Of a stretch of 64,000 nt of DNA, positions 24,949 to 36,365 are shown in pieces. The notes under the pieces are model-generated. The model had not been told where the DNA came from. It searched no databases and saw only the letters and a program-made list of their open reading frames with translations. A program made the translations under genes and the position numbers. Positions within the stretch are counted from its first letter, which is position 1, and every line of letters starts with the position of its first letter. The stretch is from positions 23,123,305-23,187,304 of the forward strand of contig NC_080055.1 in NCBI RefSeq assembly GCF_026212465.1. The letters are read 5' to 3'. Source of the DNA: Amaranthus tricolor. Lineage: Eukaryota > Streptophyta > Magnoliopsida > Caryophyllales > Amaranthaceae.

Positions 24949-27900
24949 TGTAGTGCGACATTGGAAGCAAGATGGATGAACAATAATGAAACAAAAGAAA
25001 TTCAATGCAAACAATAAAAAAATGATACAAGAGATTTAATGTGATTCACTGTCAATGTGATAGTTACGTCTACCAACACCGAGAACAAATAATTTCACTA
25101 TGATCGCAAAGAATCTACAAGATGAATTAAGTATCACTCACAAATAATAATGGCTCTCTTGTGATCTCTCCCAATTAGCGAAAAATCCCTTTCACCCCCT
25201 GTCAGTGCTCTCTCCCAGGTTAAGCCATAAACCTACTCACAACACTAACAGCGTGCGCAATATTCGGCCTAGTACAGACCATAGCATACATTAAATAAAC
25301 AATTGTGTTGGCATAAGGGACTCTAGACTTATACTCCAACTCCTCCTCAGTTTGAGATGACATAGACAAAGACAATTTGCAGCTCACAGATGTTGGTGTA
25401 CTTGTAGGCTTCGATTTATCCATCCCAAAACGAGACAAAATCTTTTCGATGTAACTTTTTTGAGTCAAGAAAATCTTACCCCTAGCCCGATCCCTATAAA
25501 TCTCCATACCCAAAATCTTCTTAACTGGACCCAAATCTTTCATGTCAAATTTCAAGCTAAGCAATTCTTTAAGTCTAACAGCATCAGATTTATTCTTTGT
25601 AGCAACAAACATGTCATCAACATATAACAACAGATAAATCATGGAATCATCATCCAGCTTACTATGATACACACAACAACCATAAGAGTTCCTATTAAAT
25701 CCATGCGAAACCATAAAAGAATCAAACATCTTGTACCATTGTCGAGGGGATTACTTAAGTCCAAACAATGACTTTAGCAACCTGCATGCATAGTGCTTTT
25801 TCCCTGGTCTCGAATCCCTCGGGCTGCTTCATCAAAATCTCCTCCTCCAAATCACCATAGAGGAAAGTCGTCTTAACATCTAACTGCTCCAGCTCAAGGT
25901 CATAATGTGCTAATTGACAATAGCACACGAATAGAAGTATGTTGAACCACTGAAGAGAATATCTCCACAAAACCAACCCCTTCTACTTGACTGAACCCCT
26001 TTGCAAATAGCCTAGCTTTAAAACGAACTTTCTCAGATTCAGATGACCCTTCTTTCTTCTTAAACATCCACTTGCACCCTACAGCCTTCCTCCCCTCCGG
26101 TACCTTCACAAGTTCCCATACTCTGTTCTTGTAAAAAGACTGCATCTCTTTACCCATTGCAACAAGCCATTGCGCCAACTCACCACAACTAATTGCTTGT
26201 TCATACGTGGCAGGTTCATTTGACTCTATATCATCAGCTACACTCAATGCATAACTTGTCAAATTCTCAACAAAGCAATTCCTTCCTTCCATTTCTTCAA
26301 TCAACTTAATAGGCTTCTTGATAACTCGTTTAGTTCGCTCAAGAATGGTGTCAAATTGACTAGATGACCCCTGATTAGACTGCTCCACCTCCTCCCCAGA
26401 GCTGGGAGAAGATGGAACAACTTCTGGTTTAGGAGTACCCGACAACCTCAACATCATCATCAATAAATTGCACTCGAGGTAAATCAGCAATGGATGATTG
26501 ATGTACCTCAAGCACCCCATCCGTCTATAGCAAGTTCTCCCCTTCTTTTCCCACATTAGAAGACTCCATGCTCTTCTTTGAATACATGGTGCTTTCATTG
26601 AAAATGACATCCCTACTCAGAATGATCCGACCCTCCGAAGGTGAGTAGATCCTAAACCCCTTCATGCCATCATCGTACCCAACAAAACACCTGAATTGGC
26701 TCGTGGATCCAGTTTACCCTCGCTACCATGATAATAAGCAACACAACCAAAGATCTTCAAATTAGAGAAACAAGGCAACTTACCACTCTAGATCTCAAAT
26801 GGGATGTTGAAGTCAATTCCCAAATGAGGGTCCTTATTAATGATATAACAAGCTGCCATCACAGCTTCACTCCAATACCTCCTCCCAAGCCCTGCATTAG
26901 AGAGCATGCATCGAACTTTCTCAAGCAGTGTCTGATTAACTCGCTCTGCAACACCGTTCTGTTGTGGTGTCATCCTGGCAATATGATGCCGATCAATACC
27001 CTCTTCTACGCAGAACTGATTAAACTCCTCTTTGCAAAACTCTAGCCCATTATCTCGTAGCTTTTTGATATTCCTACCCTGTCGATTTTTCACCAAAGCT
27101 TTCCATTGTTTAAAAGATTTGAAGGCCTCATCCTTTAACTTAACCAACCTAAGCCATGTGTATTGGTACTTGTCATCTACAAATGACACAAAATAGCGGA
27201 AACCTCCCATACCTTCAACCCTAGATGGACCCCAACAATCTGAATGAATATAATCAAGCACATCATCAGTAATGTGAGCACTCTTACTGAACTTTGACCT
27301 GTGTTTCTTCCCAAACACACAATGTTCACAAAATTCAAGGTTGACAACCTTAATCCCGGATAGTAGATCCCTCTTAGACAGTAGCTGCATCCCCTTCTCC
27401 CCCATATAACTAAGCCTCATGTGCCAAATCTTGGTCATCTCCTGGTGAGACACTGATGCGCAAACCGCAGAACTAGACAATGTAACACCCTCAAAGACAT
27501 AGAGGGTGTTCTTCTTGATACCCTTGAGTACCAACTCAGAACCTCGATAAATGGACAGCTCCCCATCCGAAAACACTCCATTGTACCCCAAATCATCTAA
27601 GGTACCCAATGAAATCAGATTTTTCCCCAAAGCAGGGACATGCTGCACCCTAGTCAAGGTCAACTTTCTTCCATCACTAGTCCTCTATCTCATGGACCCA
27701 ATACCCGTGATCTTACAAGGTGCATTGTATCAAACCAGTCTCGACGCGGACTCATATGGAACGAACACCCCGAATCCAGAACCCAATCATCAGAAAGATC
27801 CCCAGACTTAGCAGAACTCACTAATGCCAAGTCTGCCTCTGAATTATAGTTCTCCTTCGGTTTTTCCTCAACTATAACAGCTTGAGACTTGCCCTTCTTC

Positions 27901-29324
27901 ACTGGAAAATTAGCCCTAAAGTGACCCGGTTCCTTACAGTAATAACTGGTCTTTCCCGCAGTCTTACTAGATTCCTCATTGCCGTTTCCAGCACCCGACC
28001 CAGTATTGTTGCCCTTGTTAACCCCCTTTTTCTTTTTACATTTCTTGGACCTAACAAACAACCCACTGCCACTCTCCTTGTTATCATCTATAGCTTTCTG
28101 ATGAAGTTCCCTAATATGAAGTGATGCCTTCACTTCTTCTAAGGTCAATGAGTCCTTACCAAAACCAAAAGACTCAACAAAATTCTCATAGCTAGACGGT
28201 AGAGACACAAGTAAAATCAACACAACATCCTCATCATCTATCTTAACATTTAAGTTACGCAAATTCAGTAAAATAGAGTTAAGTTTCTTCAGATGTTCCC
28301 GTAAGGGAGTACTTGACTGCATTCGGAGGCTAAACAACCGCTACTTTAGCAATATTTTGTTGGTTAGCGACTTAGTCATATACAATGACTCCAATTTTAA
28401 CCACAATTCCGCCGCCGTAGCCTGATCAACGACCTCCGTGATGATATGATCATCCAAACTTAGCAAAATGGTAGAATGAGCCTTTTCTTCCATAACTGCT
28501 AATTGTCCGCCAGTTAGTTCGTCTTTCGACCTCGCAGTAGTACTCTTTGGAGCCAACGAACGCCAGATTTGCTGCTGTTTCAACAGAGCCTTCATTTTTA
28601 TTTGCCATAGCCCGAAGCTATTTTTCCCGGTAAATTTCTCGATTCTTATTGTAGAATCTCCAGCCATTGTTTCACTCAAAAAACTTCAAGGACTAAAACC
28701 TGGGCTCTTGATGCCAATTGTAGTACGACAGCGGAAGCAAGATTGATGAACAATAATGAAACAATTAAGAAATTCAATGCAAACAATAAGAAAATGACAC
28801 AAGAGATTTAACGTAGTTCACTATTAATGTGATAGCAACATCCACCAGCACCGAGAATAAATAATTTCACTATGATCGCAAAGAATTTACAAGATGAATC
28901 AAGTATCACTCACAAATAATAATGGCTCTCTTGTGATCTCTCTCAATTTATGAATTACATGAAACTCTAGCACTAATAGAAGAAGATATGTATACTAAAA
29001 CCTAACTAAAAGATACTTGGGATCTAAGAAACTCAAATAACCGTCAAAAAACCCACGAGCAAATAAACAAAACGCATAACCGTCAAAAGTAACGAGTCGT
29101 CTCCAATGAGCAACGACTCATGGCAAAAAGCGACGAGTCGTACGACTCGTGGCAAAGTTTATGACCCAAAAATGCGACTTTAGAGAGGAAGCCACGACTC
29201 GTCGCTTTCTCTACTCCAGAAACGACGACACGTCGCTAAGTCTTTGAACTCCACCTTCACTCTTTCTTCTTCAACTCATCTACAACCACGATCAAAACTC
29301 GATTCGAGTCACCAATCATCAACA
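24949..29324 (-). mobile_element. Tnt1-like Ty1/copia element, internally deleted
   Basis: The 5' LTR is 29324-28719 (606 bp, TGTTGATGATTGG...CGTACTACA). The PBS TTGGCATCAAGAGCCC follows at 28717-28702. The TSD AGTAA is perfect (24944-24948, 29325-29329). The 3' LTR is only its last ~230 bp (24949-25180). A deletion removed the end of RT, all of RNase H, the polypurine tract and the start of the 3' LTR; the junction lies near 25175-25185, just after a degraded PGREH...GVKGIFR segment. The two LTR pieces differ at many positions, so the insertion is not recent. Confidence 0.9.
25185..28679 (-). pseudogene. Copia gag-pol remnant (Gag, PR, IN, RT) of the Tnt1-like element
   Basis: In order on minus: Gag from 28679 (RIEKFTGKNSFGLWQIKMKA); a damaged zinc knuckle YYCKEPGHFRANF lacking two of the three Cys (about 27940); protease WVLDSGCSFHM; a GAG-pre-integrase and integrase stretch 27663-26788 with HSDCWGP, DNGLEF and TPQQNGVAERVNQTLLEK (the D, D, E catalytic positions are kept); then RT in three frames (26610-25900 KARLFAKGF; 25976-25755 LDVKTTFLYGDLEEE; 25729-25220 with YVDDM). 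It is broken by stops near 28340 and 27690 and by frameshifts near 26700, 25900 and 25740. It is non-functional and RNase H is lost. Confidence 0.93.
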
Positions 29325-29594
29325 AGTAAAATACAAATAAAGAGTGACCAATGAATAATGTTAAAAAAACTAAATAAGACAACTTAAAAAAATTGGAGGA
29401 AGTATATAATTGTTATATAAGTGAATTGGGTAATCATAGTTCATAATATCATAATAATATAAGTATATAACAAGATTACATGATCACTAGGTCTAATATA
29501 TTGAAATAATTAATCAAATTTGTATAACTTTGTACTCGGATCAACATTGCTATACCCTATAGTATTGATATTTAGGTGACTATGAAATGTGATA

Positions 29595-29860
29595 CTCCCT
29601 CCTGTACTTATCAAATGTTTTATTTTGTTTCGCACACTTATTAATATTTTGATTTAATTCTAAATATCTTTAATTGTATTTAGTTAAAAATTATAAAAAA
29701 ATTGATATTATTCAAATTTATATTAAAATGAATTAAATAAGATTTTACTTGACTATATTTTTATTTATAGGTTAAAAATAAATTAATAACTCAAATTGAT
29801 TGGTGAATATTATAAAAAAACAAATGAAATATTTGATTAGAATTTAGAATAAGAGGCGGT
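29595..29860. mobile_element. Stowaway-type MITE
   Basis: It starts TA|CTCCCTCCTGTACTTATC and ends AAGAGGCGGTA|TA, the decayed form of the usual GGAGGGAGTA end. It has no coding capacity. The interior resembles the split MITE at 24799-29402. Confidence 0.65.
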
Positions 29861-30060
29861 ATATAAATGAGTGTTCATATGATAATAGAATAGAAATACA
29901 TGATCACTAATACGTACTTCATAATATACTGAAACTGATCAATCAATTCTATATGACTCTACCTAAATCAACATTGATATAAAATTGGTATTCAGGTGAA
30001 TACAAAATATGATATATAAAAATGGATGATCATATGTTTGTGATAAGAATATATGATCAC

Positions 30061-30166
<106 letters not shown>

Positions 30167-30439
30167 GATCAAATAAAAAGGATTTTAAAATGAGAAGGGT
30201 GAGAAAGATTTTTGTTTGATTTTATTTGGTTACTATATATACAAAAAAGGATACTATGTTATAAATTAAGAACATTTTAAAAATTATTTCATAGTTACCT
30301 TTCTGTGTAACATAGTTACTTTTACAATTATGAATTTTTGGCTCAATCGTGACCATAAATTTTTTTTATTTTAGTGAAATCAAGGGTGTAGAGTCCTTCT
30401 TACCCTTCTCATTTTCAACCCCTTTTCAATGGATCCCTT

Positions 30440-30443
<4 letters not shown>

Positions 30444-30507
<64 letters not shown>
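30444..30507. repeat. (AT)n microsatellite
   Basis: A pure AT dinucleotide run of about 64 bp with no gene context. Confidence 0.95.
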
Positions 30508-30509
<2 letters not shown>

Positions 30510-30654
30510 TTCTAAATTTTCTATTAAAAATTGACATTTGTGCTCGTAACATGTTATTTGTCACTTTTAGAGTTTTAGTAATTATTCACAAATGAGTAGG
30601 AATCATCATTCACATTACCTCTAAATTAAAATAGTTTAAATAAGTTGATATATA

Positions 30655-30905
30655 CTCCCACTCTGTACCTTTCAATTTGCACATCTTTTTATTTTAGTTT
30701 GTCTTATTTATTTTGCATTCTTTTTTTTTGGTAATAACTCCACTTTGCTTCTTTAAATCTCATCCACAAATTTATTTTCTTTTTCCATCTTAACCACCCA
30801 TTTTTATCACCCATTTATTTTTTGTCTTGTTCTCCAATCAAATTTCACTTTTCACTAAATATAACTCAAAATAAAATAGGTGCAATATCATAGGGACGGA
30901 GGGAG
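30655..30905. mobile_element. Stowaway-type MITE, 251 bp
   Basis: The left end is TA|CTCCCACTCTGTACC and the right end GGGACGGAGGGAG|TA. The TA target dinucleotides are at 30653-30654 and 30906-30907. Confidence 0.8.
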
Positions 30906-31080
30906 TAGCTTTTAAGATGTAAAAGTAGTTTTTAAGTCAATACAAAAAAATTCTCATAGTACTTAGTTTAAGAGATGGTTTGAACAACCAACCTATCAAC
31001 AAATATTTTTGGCTGGTCAAGTTAGCTGACAATTTCAGCAACGACCATTAATACCCCAATTAATATTTTTAGTTTCCAAG

Positions 31081-31695
31081 TAGTGGTGTTCATAGGCGGG
31101 TTTGAGAGGGTAACGTAGTGGACTGAATTCGCCTTTAAAAACCTACCCGCAAGCTGAAATTTTAAAATTTCCTCCGCTTTAGTGTTTTTACTTTTATTTA
31201 CCGCTACTCGACCTTTTTCTTAGTAGGCGGGATCCCAGGCAAATGAGTTTTTAATTTTATAATTAATTAAATGACTACTCCACATTTTTATGTTCTTACT
31301 TCTTATTGTTAGTTCATAACCAATAACTTTTCATATTGTTTGGAATAAGGCTTTAGCATGATTGTGTCTTGTGTGCTATATCGAGAATAAGATTACCAAC
31401 TAATTAGATCAAAGATTTGCTGCATCTAAGAGAAAAATAGAACTATACATGAAAATAAAGATTAAAAATAGTTAATTTTATAAGATAAACTTTTAAAAAA
31501 TTGTATATTTATAAAATTAGCGAGAGGACGAGTTTATCTGTGGGTATTACTTTTGTTTTATTACCTACAGTTTAGATAATACCTGTCCAAATATTAATTA
31601 TTTTTTTTTAAATTGTTGTATATGCCTACCTATTTTTCTAGTGGAGTGGGTCGAACTTCACGGAGCCTGACGGTAGCCCGCCATAAACAGTTCTA
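31081..31695. mobile_element. hAT-type MITE, 615 bp
   Basis: The terminal inverted repeats are TAGTGGTGTTCATAGGCGGG and (reverse complement) TAGAACTGTTTATGGCGGG. The 8-bp TSD TTTCCAAG / TTCCCAAG (31073-31080, 31696-31703) has one mismatch. There is no coding capacity. It ends about 145 bp before the ATG of the DUF659-like exon at 31840, so it could contribute promoter sequence. Confidence 0.82.
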
Positions 31696-31839
31696 TTCCC
31701 AAGTCTTAACATGCAAGTATCCAACCAGAAACCATTACTATTCCTCTTCAGCAAAAATAAACAATAAAAATTAAACTCTCATATAGAAGTATATTCATAC
31801 TAAGATTGAACTCACGAATTACTCAAATTTTCTGCATCA

Positions 31840-32187
31840 ATGGAATTTGGCAAAAAAGTATCAATTCAACGTTTGGAAGCCGAAACCGAAAGCGAAAGCG
31901 AAAGGGAAATTGAGCAATTAACTAAGGAATTTCATAATACTGAAGAGATGGATGACCTAGATCAAGTAGACTTTGCAATTGTTCGTGCTCTTGTTGCAAA
32001 TGGGATCTCATACAGCGTGCTTCAAAATCCAGATTTTCTTAAGATGGTTATAGCAATTAATAATGCTCCAAAAGGTTACAAGCCTCCCTCAATTGATCGA
32101 GCACGAACCTCTTTCTCTAGGATTCAGAGAGAGGTAATTTCTGGTCTTCCTATTCTATTAGCTTTGTTTGTGTCTAGCAAAGATTAG
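31840..32187 (+). pseudogene. DUF659/hAT-transposase-like fragment, candidate first exon
   Basis: It is an ATG-initiated frame of 115 codons. After an acidic, Glu/Ser-rich start it reads VDFAIVRALVANGISYS, FLKMVIAINNAPKGYKPPS and DRARTSF. This is the pattern of the DUF659 part of plant hAT-type transposases and their derivatives, at the point where the family normally continues for several hundred residues. The fragment stops at 32187. Alternatively a GT donor after CAGAGAGAG (32133) would leave 98 codons in phase 0, which could splice in frame to the eIFiso4G-like exon at 33268. Whether this is a real exon or only transposon debris cannot be decided from sequence. Confidence 0.6.
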
Positions 32188-32609
32188 GAATCAATTGATT
32201 TGAATAGTTTAGTGTAAAATTTAATTCATCTCCGAAAATATTTCATTAGTTTTGGAATCCTATGTCAATTTACGCCTATTACAAAGATTAGGAATCAATT
32301 GATTTGAGTAGTTAAGTGTAAAATTTGATTTATCTCGGAAAATTTCATTATTTTTGGAATCCTATTTCAATTTACGCCTATTACAAAGAATTATTACTAA
32401 TAAAGTTCTATACTTATAATCAAACCTCAATTTGGATGATATTACGAAGAATTCATATGACAACAACATTTACTTTTCCCAACGCCATAAATGTCTCCCA
32501 TGTCTGTAGATTTTTTGTAATTTAGTGTGGATATTTTCTTTGAAGTAGTTCAACTGCTATAATTTTTGGGTTGTGATGAATTTGCCATAACTTAGTATTT
32601 TTTACAAAG

Positions 32610-32700
32610 GTGGCTGTGGTTCCTGACGATATCCTGAAATGTAAATGGGAAATTGTTTAAGATTTACTTCTTGAAGAGCAGAGTTATAACATGGCTGAAG
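32610..32700 (+). pseudogene. Decayed N-terminal exon of eIF(iso)4G
   Basis: After an acceptor-like TTTTTTACAAAG, the frame reads VAVVPDDILKCKWEIV and then a TAA at 32658-32660, followed in frame by DLLLEEQSYN. The PDDILK...E...EEQSW-like pattern matches the segment of plant eIFiso4G just upstream of the conserved [10 protein letters not shown]. The in-frame stop means this exon must be skipped or the locus is dead. Confidence 0.55.
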
Positions 32701-33061
32701 CCAATATAAGTCTTATCGTTGCTTTGCACTTTGGGGTTTTGTTTATTTGCCTCCTTTTTAAAGTTTCTATAGTGTTATCACCAACTCAACATTTTGCTTC
32801 TTATAAATTCGTGATTAAACATCAGAGTAGTTGATTTTTACTCCCTTTTCATGTTTGTTCTAATGATCTCTTGTACCAGCCTCTTTAAAGTGTAACCAGG
32901 AAGACGAGCATGTTCTGACTTGTAAAATCATGTGATGTGTTAATTATTAAAAAATCTTTTTGTCAGCAAATTATTATAATGGGGCCAAAGATATATATTT
33001 ATTTGGCTTCAAATTATTATTAATGTGCACTTTTATTTATGTGAAGTGAAGTCGCATATAA

Positions 33062-33232
33062 TGTTTGCTACCGAGAGTCAATCGAAAACAACCTTTTTGT
33101 CACCCTTATCAATATCAATAATAAGGGTATAAGGGTAATGTTGTGTACACCCGACCCCCCAAATCTCACCCTAGGTGAGAGACTAAGAGCCACTAAATGA
33201 CATTGAAATAATGAAATGTTGTAGTACCCATT
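33062..33232 (+). mobile_element. Au-type SINE
   Basis: It shows the recognisable Au-family body: GAGAGTCAATCGAAAACAAC, AAGGGTAATGTTGTGTACAC, CCGACCCCCCAAATC, AGGTGAGAG, and a 3' end of TGTTGTAGTA. It lies in the intron preceding the exon at 33268, and a second copy is in an MPS1 intron. Confidence 0.75.
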
Positions 33233-33267
33233 TATGTGTATTGATAATTTCACTTTACATGATGCAG

Positions 33268-35648
33268 GGTCCAACTCCAGCTCTAGTTAAAGCTGAGGTA
33301 CCATGGTCGGTGAGAAGAGGCAGTCTAGAGAAACATCGTGTATTGAAGACTGTTAATGAGTAATGGTTTTCCTCTTTCTGGTCAGTCTTTGAAAGAAAAT
33401 TTGGTTTAAAATTGTCACTATGAGGTTACAAAACTTGTGCTCTCTTCTTAGTATTAAGTCTTGTTGATGACTTGAGGTTCAACAAGTACTTGAATCAGCT
33501 GTAATTAGGATTTTTTGTCTGCAAAGTAAACTAATGCTTGTGAAATATACTATCTATATTGATTTGTATCTGATAACTAATGGAATGGACTTTTGATCGT
33601 TTGCTAACTGTCTAGTATAGTGGAAATTGGCTTGCAGCTGTACTTTGCAAATGTATAGAGCAGTTTAAAAGAACATTATTACTGGAGCTCAATAAATTAA
33701 ATTTTGTGCTATTGTGTTAAGATGTGAAAATTTGACAGACATTTTACACTGAATTCTTGTGTATTAATTTAATATACTGGTTTCTTGATGCAGTATTATC
33801 AACAAGCTTACACCTGAGAAGTATGATCTTCTCAAACGTCAATTGATTGTTTCTATTTCTGGTATTACATCAGCTGGGATCCTGAAGGTTGTTCTCTTTC
33901 TTTTTATGTTTTATCATGGTTCTTTTCTGGCGGACAAAAATAAACTCCTTTGTCTTTCAGGGTGTTACTTCTTTGATCTTTGACAAAGCTGTCCTTGAAC
34001 CTACATTCTTCCCTATGTATGCTCAGTTATGTTCTGATTTGAACGAAAAGCTACCTCCATTTCCACCAGAGGAAGCTGGAGGAAAAGAAATCACTTTCAA
34101 GCGTGTTCTTTTGAACAATTGCCAAGAGGCATTTGAAGGTGCTGACAATTTAAGAGCTGAACTGAGACAGATGACAAACCCAGACCAAGAAGCTGAACGT
34201 CGAGATAAAGAAAGAATGCTTAAGCTCCGTGCTCATGGGAACATACGGCTTATTGGTGAACTTTTGAAGCAGAAAATGGTTCCTGAAAAGATTGTGCATC
34301 ATATTGCGCAGGTAACACAGTCTTGCTTGTTTCCTCCTGCCTTTTGAAGTGGTGATGCTTTTAGCTTTGTGCTGATGTTCCTTTAGTCACAATGCAGGAG
34401 CTATTAGGTCCTGACATTAAAATCTGCCCAGCAGAGGAGAATGTTGAGGCCATTTGTCAGTTCTTTAACACTATTGGTAAGCAGCTTGATGATAACACCA
34501 GATCACGCCGTATAAATGATATGTATATGAGTCGGTTGGAGGAATTGAGCTCAAATAGTCAACTTGCCCCCCATCTGCGGTTCATGGTTCGCGATGTTCT
34601 TGATTTGCGGACCAACAATTGGGTTCCTAAACAAATAAACACACATAAACCGACCGAAACCATCCATCATTCCATTATTTTAACAGAGAAATTAAACAAT
34701 GGGAACTACACCAAGTGGTCCAAATTGATGTATCTAGCAATCAGTGGGCAAGGTAGGCTCAACCACATCATCGCCTTCCCACCAAACACTGAAGATCCAG
34801 AATACACCACATGGGCTAAGCGAGATTCAATTGTAATCTCATGGATAATAGAAAATATAGGTTCTGATTTAGTAAATCAGTTTCTAGATTATCCCACAGC
34901 ATTCGAGTTATGGAGAAGAATAGAAGCCATGTTTAGTAGCGGAAGAGATGGTTTACATATTTTCGATTTAACGGTTAAAGCCAATAAAATTCAGCAAGGA
35001 GCGGAGCAAATTGAGGTATATTTCAGTAAACTTGTCTCCATTTGGAAAGAAATAGATCGAAGACTCCCAAACCCCATGATTTGCCCGGAAGATAAAACCA
35101 TTTTCAACAAAATAAATCAACAAAACCGGCTATATCAATTTCTTGCCGGACTTGAAGAATCTTTTGATAAAGATAGAAGGTATTTACTTAATCAAGATCC
35201 ATTACCTACCGCAGAGCAAGCCTATGCAACCATCCGAAGGAAAATCTCACGCCGGGGCATCATGAGAAGTGAAAAATCCTCGTCAGATTATGAATCATTG
35301 GGCATAGAGACCGGTTTATCCACAAGAGGAAAACCCACAAAATCAGATTATAGGCGACAAGATGAGCAGAGTAAACTAAGGTGTACTCGCTGTGGGAAAG
35401 CAAGGCACATTAAAGAAGAGTGTTTTGAAATTGTTGGGTACCCTGAGTGGTGGGCGGATTCAAAGAAAAAAGAGAAACAAGAACAAAAAACTCAAGCATT
35501 TCTAAGCCATGGAAAAACAGTGAGAAGAAGAAGAAAATGTCAGAAAAATATTACGGAGAAACGGACAAATGGGAGCAAGAGAGGTGAGGTGCAACTCAAT
35601 GATAAATCACAGTATTACACCCATATGGAGAGAGATTTAATAGGGTGA
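33268..35648 (+). CDS. Chimeric frame: eIF(iso)4G MIF4G region joined to copia Gag
   Basis: The exons are 33268-33359, 33794-33887, 33961-34311 and 34398-35648, with GT-AG borders (the first donor, AATGA|GTAATG, is weaker). The frame stays open for 595 codons. Residues 1-257 are the MIF4G block of plant eIFiso4G, the scaffold that binds eIF4A/eIF3 in translation initiation: [87 protein letters not shown]. At about 34631 it changes without a stop into copia Gag (residues 258-595): [20 protein letters not shown], the UBN2-type middle, and a zinc knuckle [14 protein letters not shown] followed by YPEWW. The eIF4E-binding N-terminus and the C-terminal MA3 domain are missing. A two-residue insertion (RQLIVSISG) is unusual. 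It has no own start codon unless joined to 31840. It could be a pseudogene or an expressed fusion. Confidence 0.75.
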
Positions 35649-35655
35649 TATTTTT

Positions 35656-36365
35656 TGTTGGGTTATTTCCACTTAGAGAAAGAGTCCACTTAATAATATA
35701 ATATGGGCTTTAATATTAGTTATGGGCTAATATATTAATTAAAATAAAAAAAAAAGGGAACTATAAAAACAAAAAAGGGTGGTAAGTTTGGAATGACATA
35801 AGTCACGCACAAAAAACAGAAATCAAGAATATTTATTGAGAGGCAGGCGCACAAAGGGGTTTTACATGGCATTGCGTGGATTCAATCAAAGGCCATTTAT
35901 ATTTTATTTTGCGTTAAATTTTAATACGGTGTTCCTGTCTATCCAATCTATATATTCAGCGATTGGATTGTCATTTTGTGCATTATAAGTGGGTAATTTA
36001 TATTTGCCCTAATTTACCCTAATTGTTATTTTATCACTTTTGAGTGATGTTTTAGGGTTGTTTGGTGTTTGTATTGCCTCTAGTATTGTTTAGAGAAGAT
36101 TGTGGTTGTATCCATTAATTTTATTGGTGATTAGTAGAAGAGTTTGGTACCACTTATGATCCCGTGGTTTTTTCCCATTGGGTTTTTTTCCCATTGGGTT
36201 TTCATGTAAAATATCGTTTGTGCTTTACTTTTTGTATTTTTACTTTATTGTGCTTGATTGTGGGATTATTATTGTTTTTGTTCATGTGCGTTATATTGCC
36301 ACTTTGCTCAATATTTTTAAATTATAATTTATCTTTTTGTGTTTTATGGTGATTTACAAATCACA
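35656..36365 (+). repeat. Copia-like LTR (3' LTR of the Gag-bearing element)
   Basis: Sequence from TGTTGGGTTATTTCCACTT to about TTTACAAATCACA has copia LTR wording, for example CCCGTGGTTTTTTCCCATTG followed by a duplicated CCCATTGGGTTTT (about 36165-36200). It starts 8 bp after the Gag frame ends, so pol is deleted. The ends and the TSD are not confirmed. Confidence 0.6.

Larger units (their letters stand above)
24799..29402. mobile_element. Stowaway-type MITE split by a Tnt1-like copia
   Basis: The left end is TA|CTCCCTTAAACTC (24797-) and the right end is TTGGAGGAAG|TA (to 29404). The MITE halves are 24799-24948 and 29325-29402, with the 4.4-kb copia between them. Removing the copia and one AGTAA gives a MITE of about 225 bp with TA target sites, similar in wording to the MITE at 29595-29860 (AAAAATTATAAAAATTTGATATTA). 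Confidence 0.75.

Noticed and set aside
26728..28124. Plus-strand open frames within the Tnt1-like element
   Set aside because: They are shadows of the minus-strand gag-pol.
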